DNA of 64,000 nt. It comes from Streptomyces sp. SAI-127 (lineage in GTDB: Bacteria; Actinomycetota; Actinomycetes; Streptomycetales; Streptomycetaceae). Below are positions 8,641 to 17,771 of the stretch, piece by piece; position 1 is the stretch's first letter; each line of letters starts with the position of its first letter. The stretch lies in contig NZ_JARXYJ010000001.1 of NCBI RefSeq assembly GCF_029894425.1, forward strand, positions 2,232,001 through 2,296,000, given 5' to 3'. Both the position numbers and the translations under genes were made by a program. Below the pieces are notes generated by a model that was not told the DNA's origin, did not search any database, and worked only from the letters and a program-made list of their open reading frames with translations.

Positions 8641-8675
8641 GGGGGTCCCCCCACGCCTTTAGGGCAGTGGGGGAG
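8641..8675 (-). repeat. Palindromic element copy B (35 bp, frame-breaking)
   Basis: In reverse orientation it matches copy A: CTCCCCCACTGCCC, TAAA, GGCGTGGGGGGACCCCC. It is flanked on both sides by GGT (8638-8640 and 8676-8678), which looks like a 3-bp target duplication. Read in the catalase frame it encodes GVPPRL followed by a TAG. Confidence 0.85.
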
Positions 8676-9741
8676 GGTGGTGCACGCGCGGGGCGCGGGC
8701 GCGTACGGCTACTTCGAACCGTACGAGTCCTGCGCGGAGTTCACCCGGGCCGCCTTCCTCCAGGACCCGGCGGTCCGCACACCCGTCTTCGTCCGGTTCT
8801 CGACCGTGCAGGGACCCAAGGGTTCCGCGGACACCGTGCGGGACGTGCGGGGCTTCGCCACCAAGTTCTACACGTCGGAAGGCAATTACGACCTCGTCGG
8901 GAACAACTTCCCGGTCTTCTTCATCCAGGACGGCATCAAGTTCCCGGACTTCGTGCACGCGGTGAAGCCGGAGCCGCACAACGACATCCCCACCGGCGCC
9001 TCGGCGCACGACACCCTGTGGGACTTCGTGTCGCTCCAGCCGGAGACCCTGCACGCGATCATGTGGCTGATGTCGGACCGGGCGATCCCGCGCAGCTACC
9101 GCATGATGCAGGGCTTCGGCGTGCACACCTTCCGGTTCGTGAACGCGGAGGGCAAGGGCACCTTCGTGAAGTTCCACTGGAAGCCGAGGCTGGGCGCGCA
9201 CTCGCTGGTGTGGGACGAGGCGCAGGAGTGCCAGGGCCGTGACCCGGACTTCAACCGGCGCGACCTGTGGGACGCCATCGAGGCCGGCGAGTACCCGGAG
9301 TGGGAGCTCGGCGTGCAACTGGTGCCGGAGGAGGACGAGTTCGCGTTCGACTTCGATCTGCTCGACGCCACGAAGCTCATCCCGGAGGAGCAGGTGCCCG
9401 TCCGGCCGATCGGCCGGATGGTGCTCGACCGCAACCCGGAGAACTTCTTCGCCGAGACCGAGCAGGTCGCCTTCCACACCGCCAATGTCGTGCCCGGTAT
9501 CGACTTCACCAACGACCCGCTGCTCCAGGCCCGCAACTTCTCCTACCTGGACACCCAGTTGATCCGGCTGGGCGGGCCGAACTTCTCGCAGCTGCCGGTG
9601 AACCGGCCGGTGGCGCCGGTGCGCAACAACCAGCGTGACGGCTACCACCAGAGCGCGATCCACCGGGGTACGAACTACTTCCCGAACTCGCTCGGCGGCG
9701 GCTGCCCGGCCCACGCCGGTGTCGACGGGCACGCCTTCACG

Positions 9742-9775
9742 CTCCCCCACAGCCTGAACGGCGCGGGGGACCCCC
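9742..9775 (+). repeat. Palindromic element copy C (34 bp, frame-breaking)
   Basis: It begins CTCCCCCACAGCC, has a TGAAC loop, and ends GGCGCGGGGGACCCCC. It is the most diverged of the four copies. It shifts the catalase frame between FT and ERVDGHK. The flanks ACG and ATC are not a duplication. Confidence 0.8.
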
Positions 9776-10679
9776 ATCCGCGGAACGCGTGGACGGGCAC
9801 AAGATCCGGCGGCGCAGCCCGAGTTTCCAGGACCACTACAGCCAGCCCGCGCTGTTCTGGAACAGCATGGCCGACTGGGAGAAGCAGCACATCGTCGAGG
9901 CGTTCCGGTTCGAGCTCGGCAAGGTCAGCGCCCGGACCGTGCGGGCCCGTACGGTCGAGCACCTCGCGAAGGTGGACGGCGGGCTGGCGACGCAGGTGGC
10001 GCGCGGTGTCGGGGTACCGGAGCCCACCGCGGGCGAGACGGCGGACAAGCTCTCCTCCCCCGCTCTCAGCCTGGAGTCGCTGCGCGGCGACGGCTCCATC
10101 CGCACCCGGCAGGTCGCGGTCCTGGTCAGCGACGGGATCGACGCCGAGCAGGTGACCTCGGTGCGGGAGCGGCTGGCAGCTGAGGGCGCGATCGTGGAGG
10201 CACTGGCTCCGACGGACGGCGAGGTGCGGGGCTCCGACGGCGAGCTGTACACCGTGGACCGCGCGCTGCCCACCGTCGCGTCAGTGCTGTACGACGCCGT
10301 CCTGCTGCCCGGCGGTCCCGTGGGCACCCCGCCGACGGCCGCCGACCAGGACGTCATGCGTTTCGTGCGGGACGCCTACCGGCACGGCAAGCCGGTCGGC
10401 GCGCTCGGCTCGGGCGTCGGGATCCTGTCGTCGCTGGAGCCGGAGGGACTGCGGCTGTCCACCGAGTTCCACCGCGTGGAGGCCGACCAGGGCGTGGTGA
10501 CGGAGACGTCCCCGGGGCCGGCGGGCGAGGAGTTCCTGGACGCGTTCGTGGCCGCGATCGCGGCACACCGGCACTGGGACCGGCTGCCGACGCGCCACTG
10601 AGTCTGCGGGCACGTCGCCGGTGGCCTGCTGATCACGTGATCGGCAGGTCGCCGTCGGCTGTCCGCGCAGGTCCCCCGG

Positions 10680-10961
10680 TCAGTCCAGCGCGGGTGTGGC
10701 CGACTCCCCGGGCCCGCGGTCCCGCGCGCCCTCACGCGTGCGGCCCGCGGCCACCGTCCGGCGCGGGTTGCGGCGCAGGTACTCGCCCTCGAGCCGGGCC
10801 ATGCGCTCGTTGTGGGTGCTGAGCGCGTCGTTCGAGCCGTGGAGCAGCGTTTCGTGCCGGGTGCGATGGATCGTCTCCAGCTCTTTCATGAGCTGCTGGT
10901 CGTCCAACCTGGTGGGGTCGACTCCGGTCATGGTGGTACCCCGCTCGTCGTGTTCGTTCAT
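10680..10961 (-). CDS. DUF6158-type small protein
   Basis: The 93-residue cytoplasmic protein is helical and charged, with the core QLMKELETIHRTRHETLLHG and SNDALSTHNERMARLEGEYL. I recognise this as the DUF6158 family of unknown function. The start is uncertain: ATG 10961 (MNEHDERG) is used, but an ATG at 10931 (MTGVDP) is possible. It is divergent from the baeRF-type gene; its start region overlaps the SigB-like promoter of that gene. Confidence 0.6.
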   Translation of the reverse strand: MNEHDERGTTMTGVDPTRLDDQQLMKELETIHRTRHETLLHGSNDALSTHNERMARLEGEYLRRNPRRTVAAGRTREGARDRGPGESATPALD

Positions 10962-10974
10962 GCGCTTCGGGTAC
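10950..10974 (+). promoter_or_regulatory. SigB-like promoter of the baeRF-type gene
   Basis: GTGTT at 10950-10954, a spacer of exactly 14 bases and GGGTAC at 10969-10974 match the Streptomyces SigB-family consensus GNNTT-N14-16-GGGTAC. It lies 53 bases before the ATG at 11028. Confidence 0.55.
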
Positions 10975-11027
10975 CCGCCCGGCAAGCATTACCGCACTGC
11001 CCCCGAGCGGCATCCGGGAGGGAACCC

Positions 11028-12131
11028 ATGGATCTCGCCTTTCTGCATCCACTCTACGAACATCCCGGCCCCTGGGCCTCCGTGTACGTCGACGCCCCCC
11101 GCCCCACGGAGGACACACTCCACGAACGGCATCTCGCGGCGGTCGCGGTCGCCCGCGAGCTGTCCACGCAGGGGGCCGACGAGGAGACCTGCGTGGCCGT
11201 GCGGGAGGCGATCGAGGAACTGCAGCACTCGTCCGAACCGCACGGCCGGGCCCTCTTCGCGCGGGCCGGCGAGGTCGTCCTGGACCCGGCGCTGACCACG
11301 TCCCCCGAGGGCAGTCTGGTCCGCTGGGCCCCGCTGCCGCACACCGCGCCGCTGCTGGAGCTGGCCGGCGAGGACCCGGTGTGCGTGGTGGCGTACGTCG
11401 ACCGCAAGGGCGCCGACTTCGAGCTGCGCGGGGCGCTCGGCCGGCAGGGCGCCGGGTCGGTCACCGGCAAGCAGTGGCCCGTCCACCGGACCACCAGCTC
11501 CGACTGGTCGGAGCGGCACTTCCAGCTGCGGGTGGAGAACACCTGGGAGCACAACGCGGCCGAGATCGCCGACGCGCTCGCCGTGTGCCAGGAGGAGACC
11601 GGCGCCGACCTGCTGATCCTGGTCGGTGACGAGCGGGAGAAGCGGTCCGTGCACGAGCGGCTGCCGAAGCGGCTGCAGGACCGGGTCGTCGAGGCCGAGC
11701 ACGGCGCCGGCAGCCGACTGCTCGACGAGGACGTGGAACAGGCCCGTTCCGAGCATGTACGGCAGCGCGCGGAGCGGGAGCTGGAACGGTTCCTCGCGGC
11801 CCGCACACCGGGCGACGACGGGCAGCCCGGAGCCGTGGAGGGCGTGCCCGCGCTGGTCGCGGCGGCGCGCGAGCACCGTATCGACGAGCTCCTGATCCGC
11901 CCGGACGGGCCGGACGCGCACCGCGAGGTGTGGGTCGGGGAGGACCCGGACCAGCTGGCGGTCCGCCGCACGGATCTGAAGATCCTCGGCGAACAGAACT
12001 CCTGGTCGGCCCGGGCGGACGACGCGCTGATCAGGTCGGCGGTGGCGACGGGGGCTCCGGCTCTCTCGGTGACACCGGCGGGTGACGAGGCCCCGGTGGG
12101 CGGTCTGGGCGCCCTGCTGCGCTGGGCCTGA
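11028..12131 (+). CDS. baeRF2-type (bacterial eRF1-like) domain protein
   Basis: The 367-residue protein from the ATG at 11028 (GGGAGGGA upstream) matches the actinobacterial baeRF2 family, which is related to archaeo-eukaryotic release factor and Vms1 domains. It has an N-terminal beta-strand region (FLHPLYEHPGPWASVYVD), a central RVENTWEHNAAEIADAL, LLILVGDEREKRSVHERL, and a C-terminal LKILGEQNSWSARADDALIR segment. Family members are suggested to act on tRNA or stalled ribosomes; no activity is proven here. A SigB-like promoter upstream suggests stress induction. Confidence 0.8.
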   Translation: MDLAFLHPLYEHPGPWASVYVDAPRPTEDTLHERHLAAVAVARELSTQGADEETCVAVREAIEELQHSSEPHGRALFARAGEVVLDPALTTSPEGSLVRWAPLPHTAPLLELAGEDPVCVVAYVDRKGADFELRGALGRQGAGSVTGKQWPVHRTTSSDWSERHFQLRVENTWEHNAAEIADALAVCQEETGADLLILVGDEREKRSVHERLPKRLQDRVVEAEHGAGSRLLDEDVEQARSEHVRQRAERELERFLAARTPGDDGQPGAVEGVPALVAAAREHRIDELLIRPDGPDAHREVWVGEDPDQLAVRRTDLKILGEQNSWSARADDALIRSAVATGAPALSVTPAGDEAPVGGLGALLRWA

Positions 12132-12141
12132 GACGCCTGGG

Positions 12142-12174
12142 ACGGGCCCGGTGACCTGCGGTTACCGGGCCCGT
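12142..12174. terminator. Bidirectional terminator between baeRF2-type and ABC-F genes
   Basis: The arms 12142-12156 and 12160-12174 are inverted repeats of 15 bases with one mismatch (ACGGGCCCGGTGACC / GGTTACCGGGCCCGT) and a TGC loop. The right arm includes the ABC-F stop codon, so the hairpin serves both convergent genes. Confidence 0.7.
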
Positions 12175-13784
12175 TCCACGCGTCGCTCGTCCCACACCGG
12201 CTCCGCCGTCTCGCGCACCCGCCCGTCCGAGCCGAAGACCAGGTACCGGTCGAAGGAGCGCGCGAACCAGCGGTCGTGGGTGACCGCGAGGACCGTGCCG
12301 TCGAAGGCCTCCAGGCCCTCCTGGAGGGCCTCCGCGGACTCCAGGTCAAGGTTGTCCGTGGGCTCGTCCAAAAGGAGCGCTGTGACGCCCTGGAGCTCCA
12401 GGAGGAGGATCTGGAAGCGGGCCTGCTGGCCGCCGGAGAGCCGGTCGAAGCCCTGCTCGGCCTGGCCGGTCAGCTCGTAGCGGCGCAGCCGGGACATCGC
12501 GGCGCCCCGGTCCTGGGCGTGCTCCTTCCAGAGGATGTCGAGAAGGGTGCGGCCGAAGAGCTCGGGGTGGGCATGTGTCTGCGCGAAGTGCCCGGGCACG
12601 ACCCTCGCCCCGAGCTTCCACTGCCCCGTGTGCGCCACGGTGGAGTCCCCCGCCAGCAGCCGCAGGAAGTGCGACTTGCCGGAGCCGTTGGAGCCGAGGA
12701 CGGCGACGCGTTCGCCGTAGAAGACCTCCAGATCGAAGGGCTTCATCAGGCCTGTCAGTTCAAGTCCCGTGCAGGTGACGGCCCTTACACCGGTACGGCC
12801 GCCCTTGAGCCGCATCTTGATGTCCTGCTCGCGCGGCGGCTCGGGCGGCGGGCCGGCCTCCTCGAACTTGCGCAGCCGGGTCTGGGCCGCCTGGTAGCGG
12901 GAAGCCAACTCGTGGCTGATGCTGGCCGCCTGACGGAGATTCAGCACCAGCTTCTTGAGCTGCGCGTGCTTCTCGTCCCAGCGTCGGCGCAACTCCTCGA
13001 AACGGGCGAAGCGTTCGCGCCGCGCCTCGTGGTACGTGGCGAAACCGCCGCCGTGCACCCAGGCGTCCGCCCCGGCGGGCGAGGGCTCCACCGACACGAT
13101 CTTCTCGGCGGCCCGGGAGAGCAGCTCCCGGTCGTGGGAGACGAAGAGGACCGTCTTGCGGGTCTCCTTCAGCCGCTCCTCCAGCCAGCGCTTGCCGGGC
13201 ACGTCGAGGTAGTTGTCCGGCTCGTCGAGCAGCAGCACCTGGTCCGTGCCGCGCAGCAGCGCCTCCAGCACCAGCCGCTTCTGCTCACCGCCGGACAGGG
13301 TCCGCACCTGCCGGAACTGCGCCTTGTCGTACGGCACCCCGAGCGCGGCCATGGTGCACATGTCCCAGAGCGTCTCGGACTCGTACCCGCGCACCTCGGC
13401 CCAGTCGGAGAGGGCCTGCGCGTACTTCAGCTGGGCGGCCTCGTCGTCGACGGTCATGATCAGGTGCTCGGCCCGGTCGACGGCCTGCGCGGCCTCCCTG
13501 ATCCGCGGCGGCGCGACCGACACGAGCAGGTCCCGTACGGTCGTCTCGTCCCGTACGGACCCCACGAACTGGCGCATCACCCCGAGGCCGCCACTCACGG
13601 TGACCGTCCCGCCGTGCGGTTTCAGCTCGCCGGAGATCAGCCGCAGCAGGGTGGTCTTGCCGGCGCCGTTGGGCCCGACGAGGGCCACGACGGCCCCTTC
13701 CCCCACCCGGAAGGACACGTCGCCGAGCAGCGCCCTCCCGTCGGGGAGGTAGTACTCGAGGTGCGCTGCTTCCAGATGTCCCAT
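12162..13784 (-). CDS. ABC-F family ATP-binding protein
   Basis: This 540-residue soluble protein has two ABC ATPase domains and no membrane segments, as in ABC-F translation factors. Domain 1 has Walker A GPNGAGKT, signature LSGGEQ and Walker B VLLLDEPDNYLD. A helical, charged linker follows (about 235-310: RRRWDEKHAQLKKLVLNLRQ). Domain 2 has GSNGSGKS, LSGGQQ and LLLDEPTDNLD. ABC-F proteins bind the ribosomal E site and resolve stalling or confer antibiotic protection; the target is not evident. The ATG at 13784 is used, with ATG 13793 as an alternative; no strong binding site is seen. Confidence 0.88.
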   Translation of the reverse strand: MGHLEAAHLEYYLPDGRALLGDVSFRVGEGAVVALVGPNGAGKTTLLRLISGELKPHGGTVTVSGGLGVMRQFVGSVRDETTVRDLLVSVAPPRIREAAQAVDRAEHLIMTVDDEAAQLKYAQALSDWAEVRGYESETLWDMCTMAALGVPYDKAQFRQVRTLSGGEQKRLVLEALLRGTDQVLLLDEPDNYLDVPGKRWLEERLKETRKTVLFVSHDRELLSRAAEKIVSVEPSPAGADAWVHGGGFATYHEARRERFARFEELRRRWDEKHAQLKKLVLNLRQAASISHELASRYQAAQTRLRKFEEAGPPPEPPREQDIKMRLKGGRTGVRAVTCTGLELTGLMKPFDLEVFYGERVAVLGSNGSGKSHFLRLLAGDSTVAHTGQWKLGARVVPGHFAQTHAHPELFGRTLLDILWKEHAQDRGAAMSRLRRYELTGQAEQGFDRLSGGQQARFQILLLELQGVTALLLDEPTDNLDLESAEALQEGLEAFDGTVLAVTHDRWFARSFDRYLVFGSDGRVRETAEPVWDERRVERAR

Positions 13785-13897
13785 GGGGCGCATTGTCGAT
13801 GCGAGGACACCACCTGGGCAAACGCTTATGGCTTGGTACCGGGCAAGGGGTGCAGGGGCGTGGCGCATGCCCGCCGGTTGCGGGTACCCGACCCACC

Positions 13898-15385
13898 ATG
13901 AGCCCAGACGTAGACCTCACCGCCCGCCGCCCCGGCCCCCTGCGCGACCGCCTCCTCGCCCTGGACTCCCGTCTCTTCGAGTTCGCGGCCGGCCGGAACT
14001 GGCCCGCGGCCGAGCCGGTCCTCCCCCGGCTGAGCAGAAGCGCGAACCACGGCGTGCTCTGGTTCGCCACCGCCGCCGCGATGGCCGCGAGCCGCACCCC
14101 GCGCTCCCGCCGCGCGGCAGCCCGGGGCCTGGCCTCCCTGACCCTCGCCTCCCTGACCATCAACACGCTCGGCAAGCGCTCGGTCCGCCGCACCCGCCCC
14201 GTCCTGGACCCGGTCCCCCTGGTCCGGCAGCTGAAGCGGCAGCCGATCACGACCTCGTTCCCCTCCGGCCACTCCGCGTCGGCGGCGGCCTTCGCGACCG
14301 GTGTCGCGCTGGAGTCCCCGACCTGGGGAGCCGCGGTGGCCCCGATCGCCTGGTCGGTCGCGCTCTCCCGCGTCTACACCGGTGTGCACTTCCCGAGCGA
14401 CGTCCTGGCCGGCGCGGCGCTGGGCGCGGGCGCCGCGTTCGCCGTACGGGGCCTGGTGCCGACGCGCGCCCAGGTCGTGCCGCCGGCCCGGCCCCGCGCG
14501 CAGGTGCCGGCGCTGCCGGACGGCGAGGGTCTGGTGATGGTGGCGAACACCGCGTCGGGCACCGCCGAGCGGGTGCGCGCCCTGCACGACGGGCTGCCGC
14601 TGGCCGAGATCGTCGAGTGCGAACCGACGGACGTGCGGGCCGAGTTGGAGAAGGCGGCGGCCCGCGCCACGGTGCTCGGCGTGTGCGGCGGCGACGGCAC
14701 GGTCAACGCGGCCGCCGAGATCGCCCTGCGCCATGGCGTGCCGCTCGCGGTACTGCCCGGCGGCACCCTGAACCACTTCGCCTACGACCTCGGCGTGGAG
14801 GGGGCGCGGGACCTGACCCGGGCCGTCCGGCAGGGCGAGGCCGTGCGCGTGGACGCGGGCCGGTTCAGCGGCGACGGCCGCGAGGGTGTCTTCGTCAACG
14901 CGTGCAGCCTGGGCGTGTATCCGGAGCTGGTGCGCGAGCGGGAGCGCTGGTCGCGCCGGATCGGCGGCTGGCCTGCCGGGGTGGTCGGGGCGCTGCGGGT
15001 GCTGCGGGCCGACCGGCATCCGCTGGAGGCCGGGTTCCGGGGCCGGACCAGGCCGCTGTGGCTGCTGTTCGTCGGCAACGGCACCTACCACCGGATGGGG
15101 CTCACCCCGGGCCGCCGCACCGACCTCGCCGACGGACAGTTCGACGTGCGGGTCGTGCACGGCGGACGCCGGCCCGCGCTGCGTCTGCTCGCCGCCGCGG
15201 TGGCGGGTCCCCTGACCCGCTCCCCCGCCCATGCGGCGGTCCAGGTGGGGCGGCTGCACCTGTCGGGTGTCGCGCCGGGCACGCTCCTCGCCTACGACGG
15301 TGAGGTGACCGAGGTGGAGGGCGAGGTGACGCTGGAGAAGCTGCCGGAGGCACTCACCGTGTACCGCCCGCTCCCCAGGAACTGA
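13898..15385 (+). CDS. Fused PAP2 phosphatase / diacylglycerol kinase-like lipid kinase
   Basis: The 495-residue protein joins two lipid enzymes. The N-terminal half is a membrane PAP2 phosphatase with KRSVRRTRP, FPSGHSASAAA and SRVYTGVHFPSDV, the three phosphatase motifs. The C-terminal half (from about 205) is a diacylglycerol/sphingosine kinase-like domain with CGGDGTVNAA and LPGGTLNHFA for ATP binding. Such fusions presumably interconvert phosphatidate-type lipids at the membrane. The ATG at 13898 follows GGGTACCCG closely, suggesting a short leader. Confidence 0.88.
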   Translation: MSPDVDLTARRPGPLRDRLLALDSRLFEFAAGRNWPAAEPVLPRLSRSANHGVLWFATAAAMAASRTPRSRRAAARGLASLTLASLTINTLGKRSVRRTRPVLDPVPLVRQLKRQPITTSFPSGHSASAAAFATGVALESPTWGAAVAPIAWSVALSRVYTGVHFPSDVLAGAALGAGAAFAVRGLVPTRAQVVPPARPRAQVPALPDGEGLVMVANTASGTAERVRALHDGLPLAEIVECEPTDVRAELEKAAARATVLGVCGGDGTVNAAAEIALRHGVPLAVLPGGTLNHFAYDLGVEGARDLTRAVRQGEAVRVDAGRFSGDGREGVFVNACSLGVYPELVRERERWSRRIGGWPAGVVGALRVLRADRHPLEAGFRGRTRPLWLLFVGNGTYHRMGLTPGRRTDLADGQFDVRVVHGGRRPALRLLAAAVAGPLTRSPAHAAVQVGRLHLSGVAPGTLLAYDGEVTEVEGEVTLEKLPEALTVYRPLPRN

Positions 15386-15485
15386 TCACCCGTCAGTCCA
15401 CATGGCAATACGCAGGTCTCACCATTCGACATGCGGGCGTACGGTTCCGAGTACCGACGCAGTTGTCGAGAAGGGGAGATCAGCC

Positions 15486-16307
15486 ATGTCGAAACCGCGG
15501 GAGACCGCCGTCTACACGCACGGCCACCACGAGTCCGTGCTGCGCTCGCACACCTGGCGCACCGCCACCAACTCGGCCGCCTACCTGCTCGGTTCACTGA
15601 AGCCCCACATGAAGATCCTGGACATCGGCTGCGGGCCCGGCACGATCACCGCCGACCTGGCGGCCCTGGTCCCGGACGGACATGTCACCGGCGTCGACCA
15701 CGCGCCCGGCATCCTGGACCAGGCCCGCGCCACGGCCGCCGAGCGGCATCTGACGAACGTCGACTTCGCGGTCGCGGACGTGCACGCCCTGGACTTCGAG
15801 GACGACACCTTCTGCGTGGTCCACGCCCACCAGGTGCTGCAGCACGTCGGGGACCCGGTGCGGGCGCTGCGCGAGATGAAGCGGGTCACCAGGCCGGGCG
15901 GACTCATCGCGGTACGCGACTCGGACTACGCGGCCATGACCTGGTACCCGGCCTCCGAGGGGCTGGACGACTGGCTGGACCTGTACCGCCGGGTGGCCCG
16001 GGCCAACGGCGGTGAGCCGGACGCCGGGCGGCGGCTGAAGTCCTGGGCGCTGCGGGCGGGCCTGACGGACATCACGGCGAGCTCCGGCACCTGGACCTAC
16101 TCCACCGCCGAGGAGCGGGAGTGGTGGAGCGGGCTGTGGGCGGACCGCACGGTGGCCTCGACCTACGCGCAGCGGGCCACCGAGGGCGGCCACGCCACCG
16201 CGGAGCGGCTGCGGGCAGTCTCGGAGGCCTGGCGGGACTGGGGCACGAAGGACGACGGGTGGTTCTGTGTGCTGCACGGAGAGATTCTGTGCCGAAAGGA
16301 AGTCTGA
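15486..16307 (+). CDS. SAM-dependent class I methyltransferase
   Basis: The 273-residue protein starts at ATG 15486 with AAGGGGAG upstream. SAM-binding motif I is ILDIGCGPGTITADLA, followed by HVTGVDHAPG and a motif IV-like VVHAHQVLQHVGDP and RPGGLIAVRDSD. It resembles ubiquinone/menaquinone-type or small-molecule methyltransferases (UbiE-like). The substrate is unknown. No obvious partner gene is adjacent apart from the small hydrophobic protein 42 bases downstream. Confidence 0.85.
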   Translation: MSKPRETAVYTHGHHESVLRSHTWRTATNSAAYLLGSLKPHMKILDIGCGPGTITADLAALVPDGHVTGVDHAPGILDQARATAAERHLTNVDFAVADVHALDFEDDTFCVVHAHQVLQHVGDPVRALREMKRVTRPGGLIAVRDSDYAAMTWYPASEGLDDWLDLYRRVARANGGEPDAGRRLKSWALRAGLTDITASSGTWTYSTAEEREWWSGLWADRTVASTYAQRATEGGHATAERLRAVSEAWRDWGTKDDGWFCVLHGEILCRKEV

Positions 16308-16349
16308 AACGCAGATTCCGGGAAACTCAGAATGCAGGAGGTTCACATT

Positions 16350-16520
16350 ATGATTGCCATCCTGCTCGTGCTGCTTCTGGTGCTGATTCTTTTCGGTGCC
16401 GGATTCGCACTGAAGATTCTCTGGTGGATCGCACTGGCTGTGCTCGTGCTGTGGTTGCTGGGGTTCCTGATGCGTGGGACGACATCGGCCGGAAGCAGGG
16501 GTCGTTGGTACAGGTGGTGA
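16350..16520 (+). CDS. Small hydrophobic membrane protein
   Basis: The 56-residue protein starts at ATG 16350 with a strong AGGAGG 8 bases upstream. Two hydrophobic stretches (ILLVLLLVLILFGAGFAL and IALAVLVLWLLGFLM) are followed by a basic tail (RGTTSAGSRGRWYRW). It belongs to the short hydrophobic proteins commonly found next to Streptomyces gas vesicle clusters; its role is unknown. Confidence 0.7.
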   Translation: MIAILLVLLLVLILFGAGFALKILWWIALAVLVLWLLGFLMRGTTSAGSRGRWYRW

Positions 16521-16524
16521 CATT

Positions 16525-16544
16525 CCCGGGAATTCATTCCCGGG
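16525..16544. terminator. Palindromic terminator between hydrophobic protein and gvpK
   Basis: CCCGGGA (16525-16531), a six-base loop and TCCCGGG (16538-16544) form a perfect stem between two convergent genes. The gvpK stop codon lies in the loop. Confidence 0.55.
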
Positions 16545-16818
16545 GAAGCAACGGTCCCAGCGGCCCGAGGTCCAGGTTCAGGTCCTCGGGCCGCAGTCCG
16601 TACCGCTCGCGCAGTTCGGTCATGCGGTCGTCGAGGAGCATCAGGGTGAGCCCGATCCGCTCCTCCTGCTCCTCGCTCAGGTCGCCCTCGTCGAACCGGC
16701 GCAGCGCCTGGCGCTCCATGAGCTGCCGCAGCAGCTCCACGACGGTCAGCACGAGCTTGACCAGGTCACGCTCGACCGTGTCGGGCTCCAGGTCCAGCCG
16801 GTTGCGTCGGGTCGTCAC
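16534..16818 (-). CDS. gvpK: Gas vesicle protein GvpK
   Basis: The 94-residue GvpK-family protein starts at GTG 16818 (GGAGGAGTT upstream, GTGA overlap with gvpS). Conserved features are NRLDLEPDTVERDLVKLVLT, LLRQLMERQALRRFDEGDL and LRPEDLNLDLGPLGPLL. GvpK is an accessory protein needed for gas vesicle assembly. It is the last gene of the cluster. Confidence 0.92.
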   Translation of the reverse strand: MTTRRNRLDLEPDTVERDLVKLVLTVVELLRQLMERQALRRFDEGDLSEEQEERIGLTLMLLDDRMTELRERYGLRPEDLNLDLGPLGPLLPRE

Positions 16819-17003
16819 AGCAACTCCTCCCATGGTGAGGGGACTTGAGCGTTGACCGAGCTGATCAGCGCGTTCAGGTCGATGCGGACGAGGTCGACGT
16901 CCGCGATGCGCAGCGTGATGTCCCCCGTGATGACGACCCCGCCGGCCAGCAGCCGGTCGAGCAGGTCGACGAGGGCCACCTCCCGGCGTTCGATGACGGT
17001 CAC
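16815..17003 (-). CDS. gvpS: Gas vesicle protein GvpS (GvpA-like)
   Basis: The 62-residue protein from GTG 17003 contains the GvpA/J/M core: ALVDLLDRLLAGGVVITGDI and ADVDLVRIDLNALISSV. It is shorter than GvpA and GvpJ here. GvpA-like minor proteins probably initiate or cap vesicle ribs. It is coupled by GTGA overlaps to gvpL and gvpK. Confidence 0.88.
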   Translation of the reverse strand: MTVIERREVALVDLLDRLLAGGVVITGDITLRIADVDLVRIDLNALISSVNAQVPSPWEELL

Positions 17004-17771
17004 GGCTGCTGTTCCTCCCCCGCGAAGGAATAGGCCGCCCAGGGCCCTGTGAGTTCCACACGCATTCCCGGGACGTCGTCCTTCGTCCGGTCCACCAATT
17101 CCACGAATTCCTCGGACTCGCTGCGCGGTACAAGATAGGCGGCATTCAGAACATTCTGTCCTGAGGCCCCGGAAAGCGTGGGGTTCTGCGGGGCGTGCAG
17201 CCGTGCGTTCTCGGCGTACGCGGAAAGCTTTTCGTGCAGCCGGGTCGCGAAGGCCTCCGCCTGCTGCCACCTGTCCTCGTGCGAACGCACCCGCTGGCGC
17301 CGCTGCCGGAGATAGTCCCGGCCCGAGACCGGCTTGTCCGGCGTCTCGGTGGTCTCCGCACGGGCCGGGGACTCCGTCTCGACGTACACCTTGACGCCCC
17401 ACTCCACCCGGCCCTGAAGCCGGTCGAGGGTGCGTCGGAAGCCTTCCTCGCGTGCCTCGATCATCACCCGCACGCCGCTGTCGTCAACGGAAGACGGTGC
17501 CGAGCCGGAGCGGCAGCGGGGTGGTGACGACGGTGAGCGCGTCGATCACGCTCTGGTGCGCGCGCACGGTCGTGGTCAGCCAGTCCAGGTCCTCCAGATG
17601 CCTGCGGAGCGGCTCCTCGGCGAAGTCCCGCTCCGGCACATGACTGACGACGGCCACCAGGCCGTGGTGGTGCAGCAGTCTGGGCGGGTCACCGGCAACC
17701 CCGGCCAGCTGGGCCTGCAGCGGGGTGCCGAAGGGCCGGCAGACGGCGTACACGTACCGCAGTCCGGTCAT
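17000..17771 (-). pseudogene. gvpL: Gas vesicle protein GvpL, split by a one-base frameshift
   Basis: The first frame (17771-17484, 95 residues) reads LRYVYAVCRPFGTPL... to PLPLRLGTVFR and meets TGA at 17486-17484. The rest (GVRVMIEAREEGF... GPWAAYSFAGEEQQ) continues in another frame to 17000. Deleting one T in CCGTTGAC joins them as TVFR-DDSGVRVMIE, giving about 256 residues, the same length as GvpF in this cluster. GvpF/L proteins are required for vesicle assembly. The context CGT-TGA-C recalls programmed +1 sites, but a mutation or sequencing error is simpler. Confidence 0.85.

Larger units (their letters stand above)
8438..10601 (+). pseudogene. katE: Large-subunit (KatE/HPII-type) catalase gene interrupted twice by a palindromic element
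   Basis: Three reading-frame pieces make one catalase of about 700 residues. Piece 1 (8438-8662) begins MDSADRKQRQREGFHADD and ends at a TAG inside element B. Piece 2 runs from 8677 to about 9741 and includes the catalytic His ([14 protein letters not shown]), the catalytic Asn region ([17 protein letters not shown]) and the haem Tyr ([10 protein letters not shown]). Piece 3 (about 9777-10601) holds [18 protein letters not shown] and a C-terminal DJ-1-like domain ([10 protein letters not shown] to GALGSGVG). Each junction is a palindromic element, and removing about 35 bases at each rejoins the frame ([20 protein letters not shown]). As written no full catalase can be made. The start GTG has AAGGAGG upstream. 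Confidence 0.9.
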
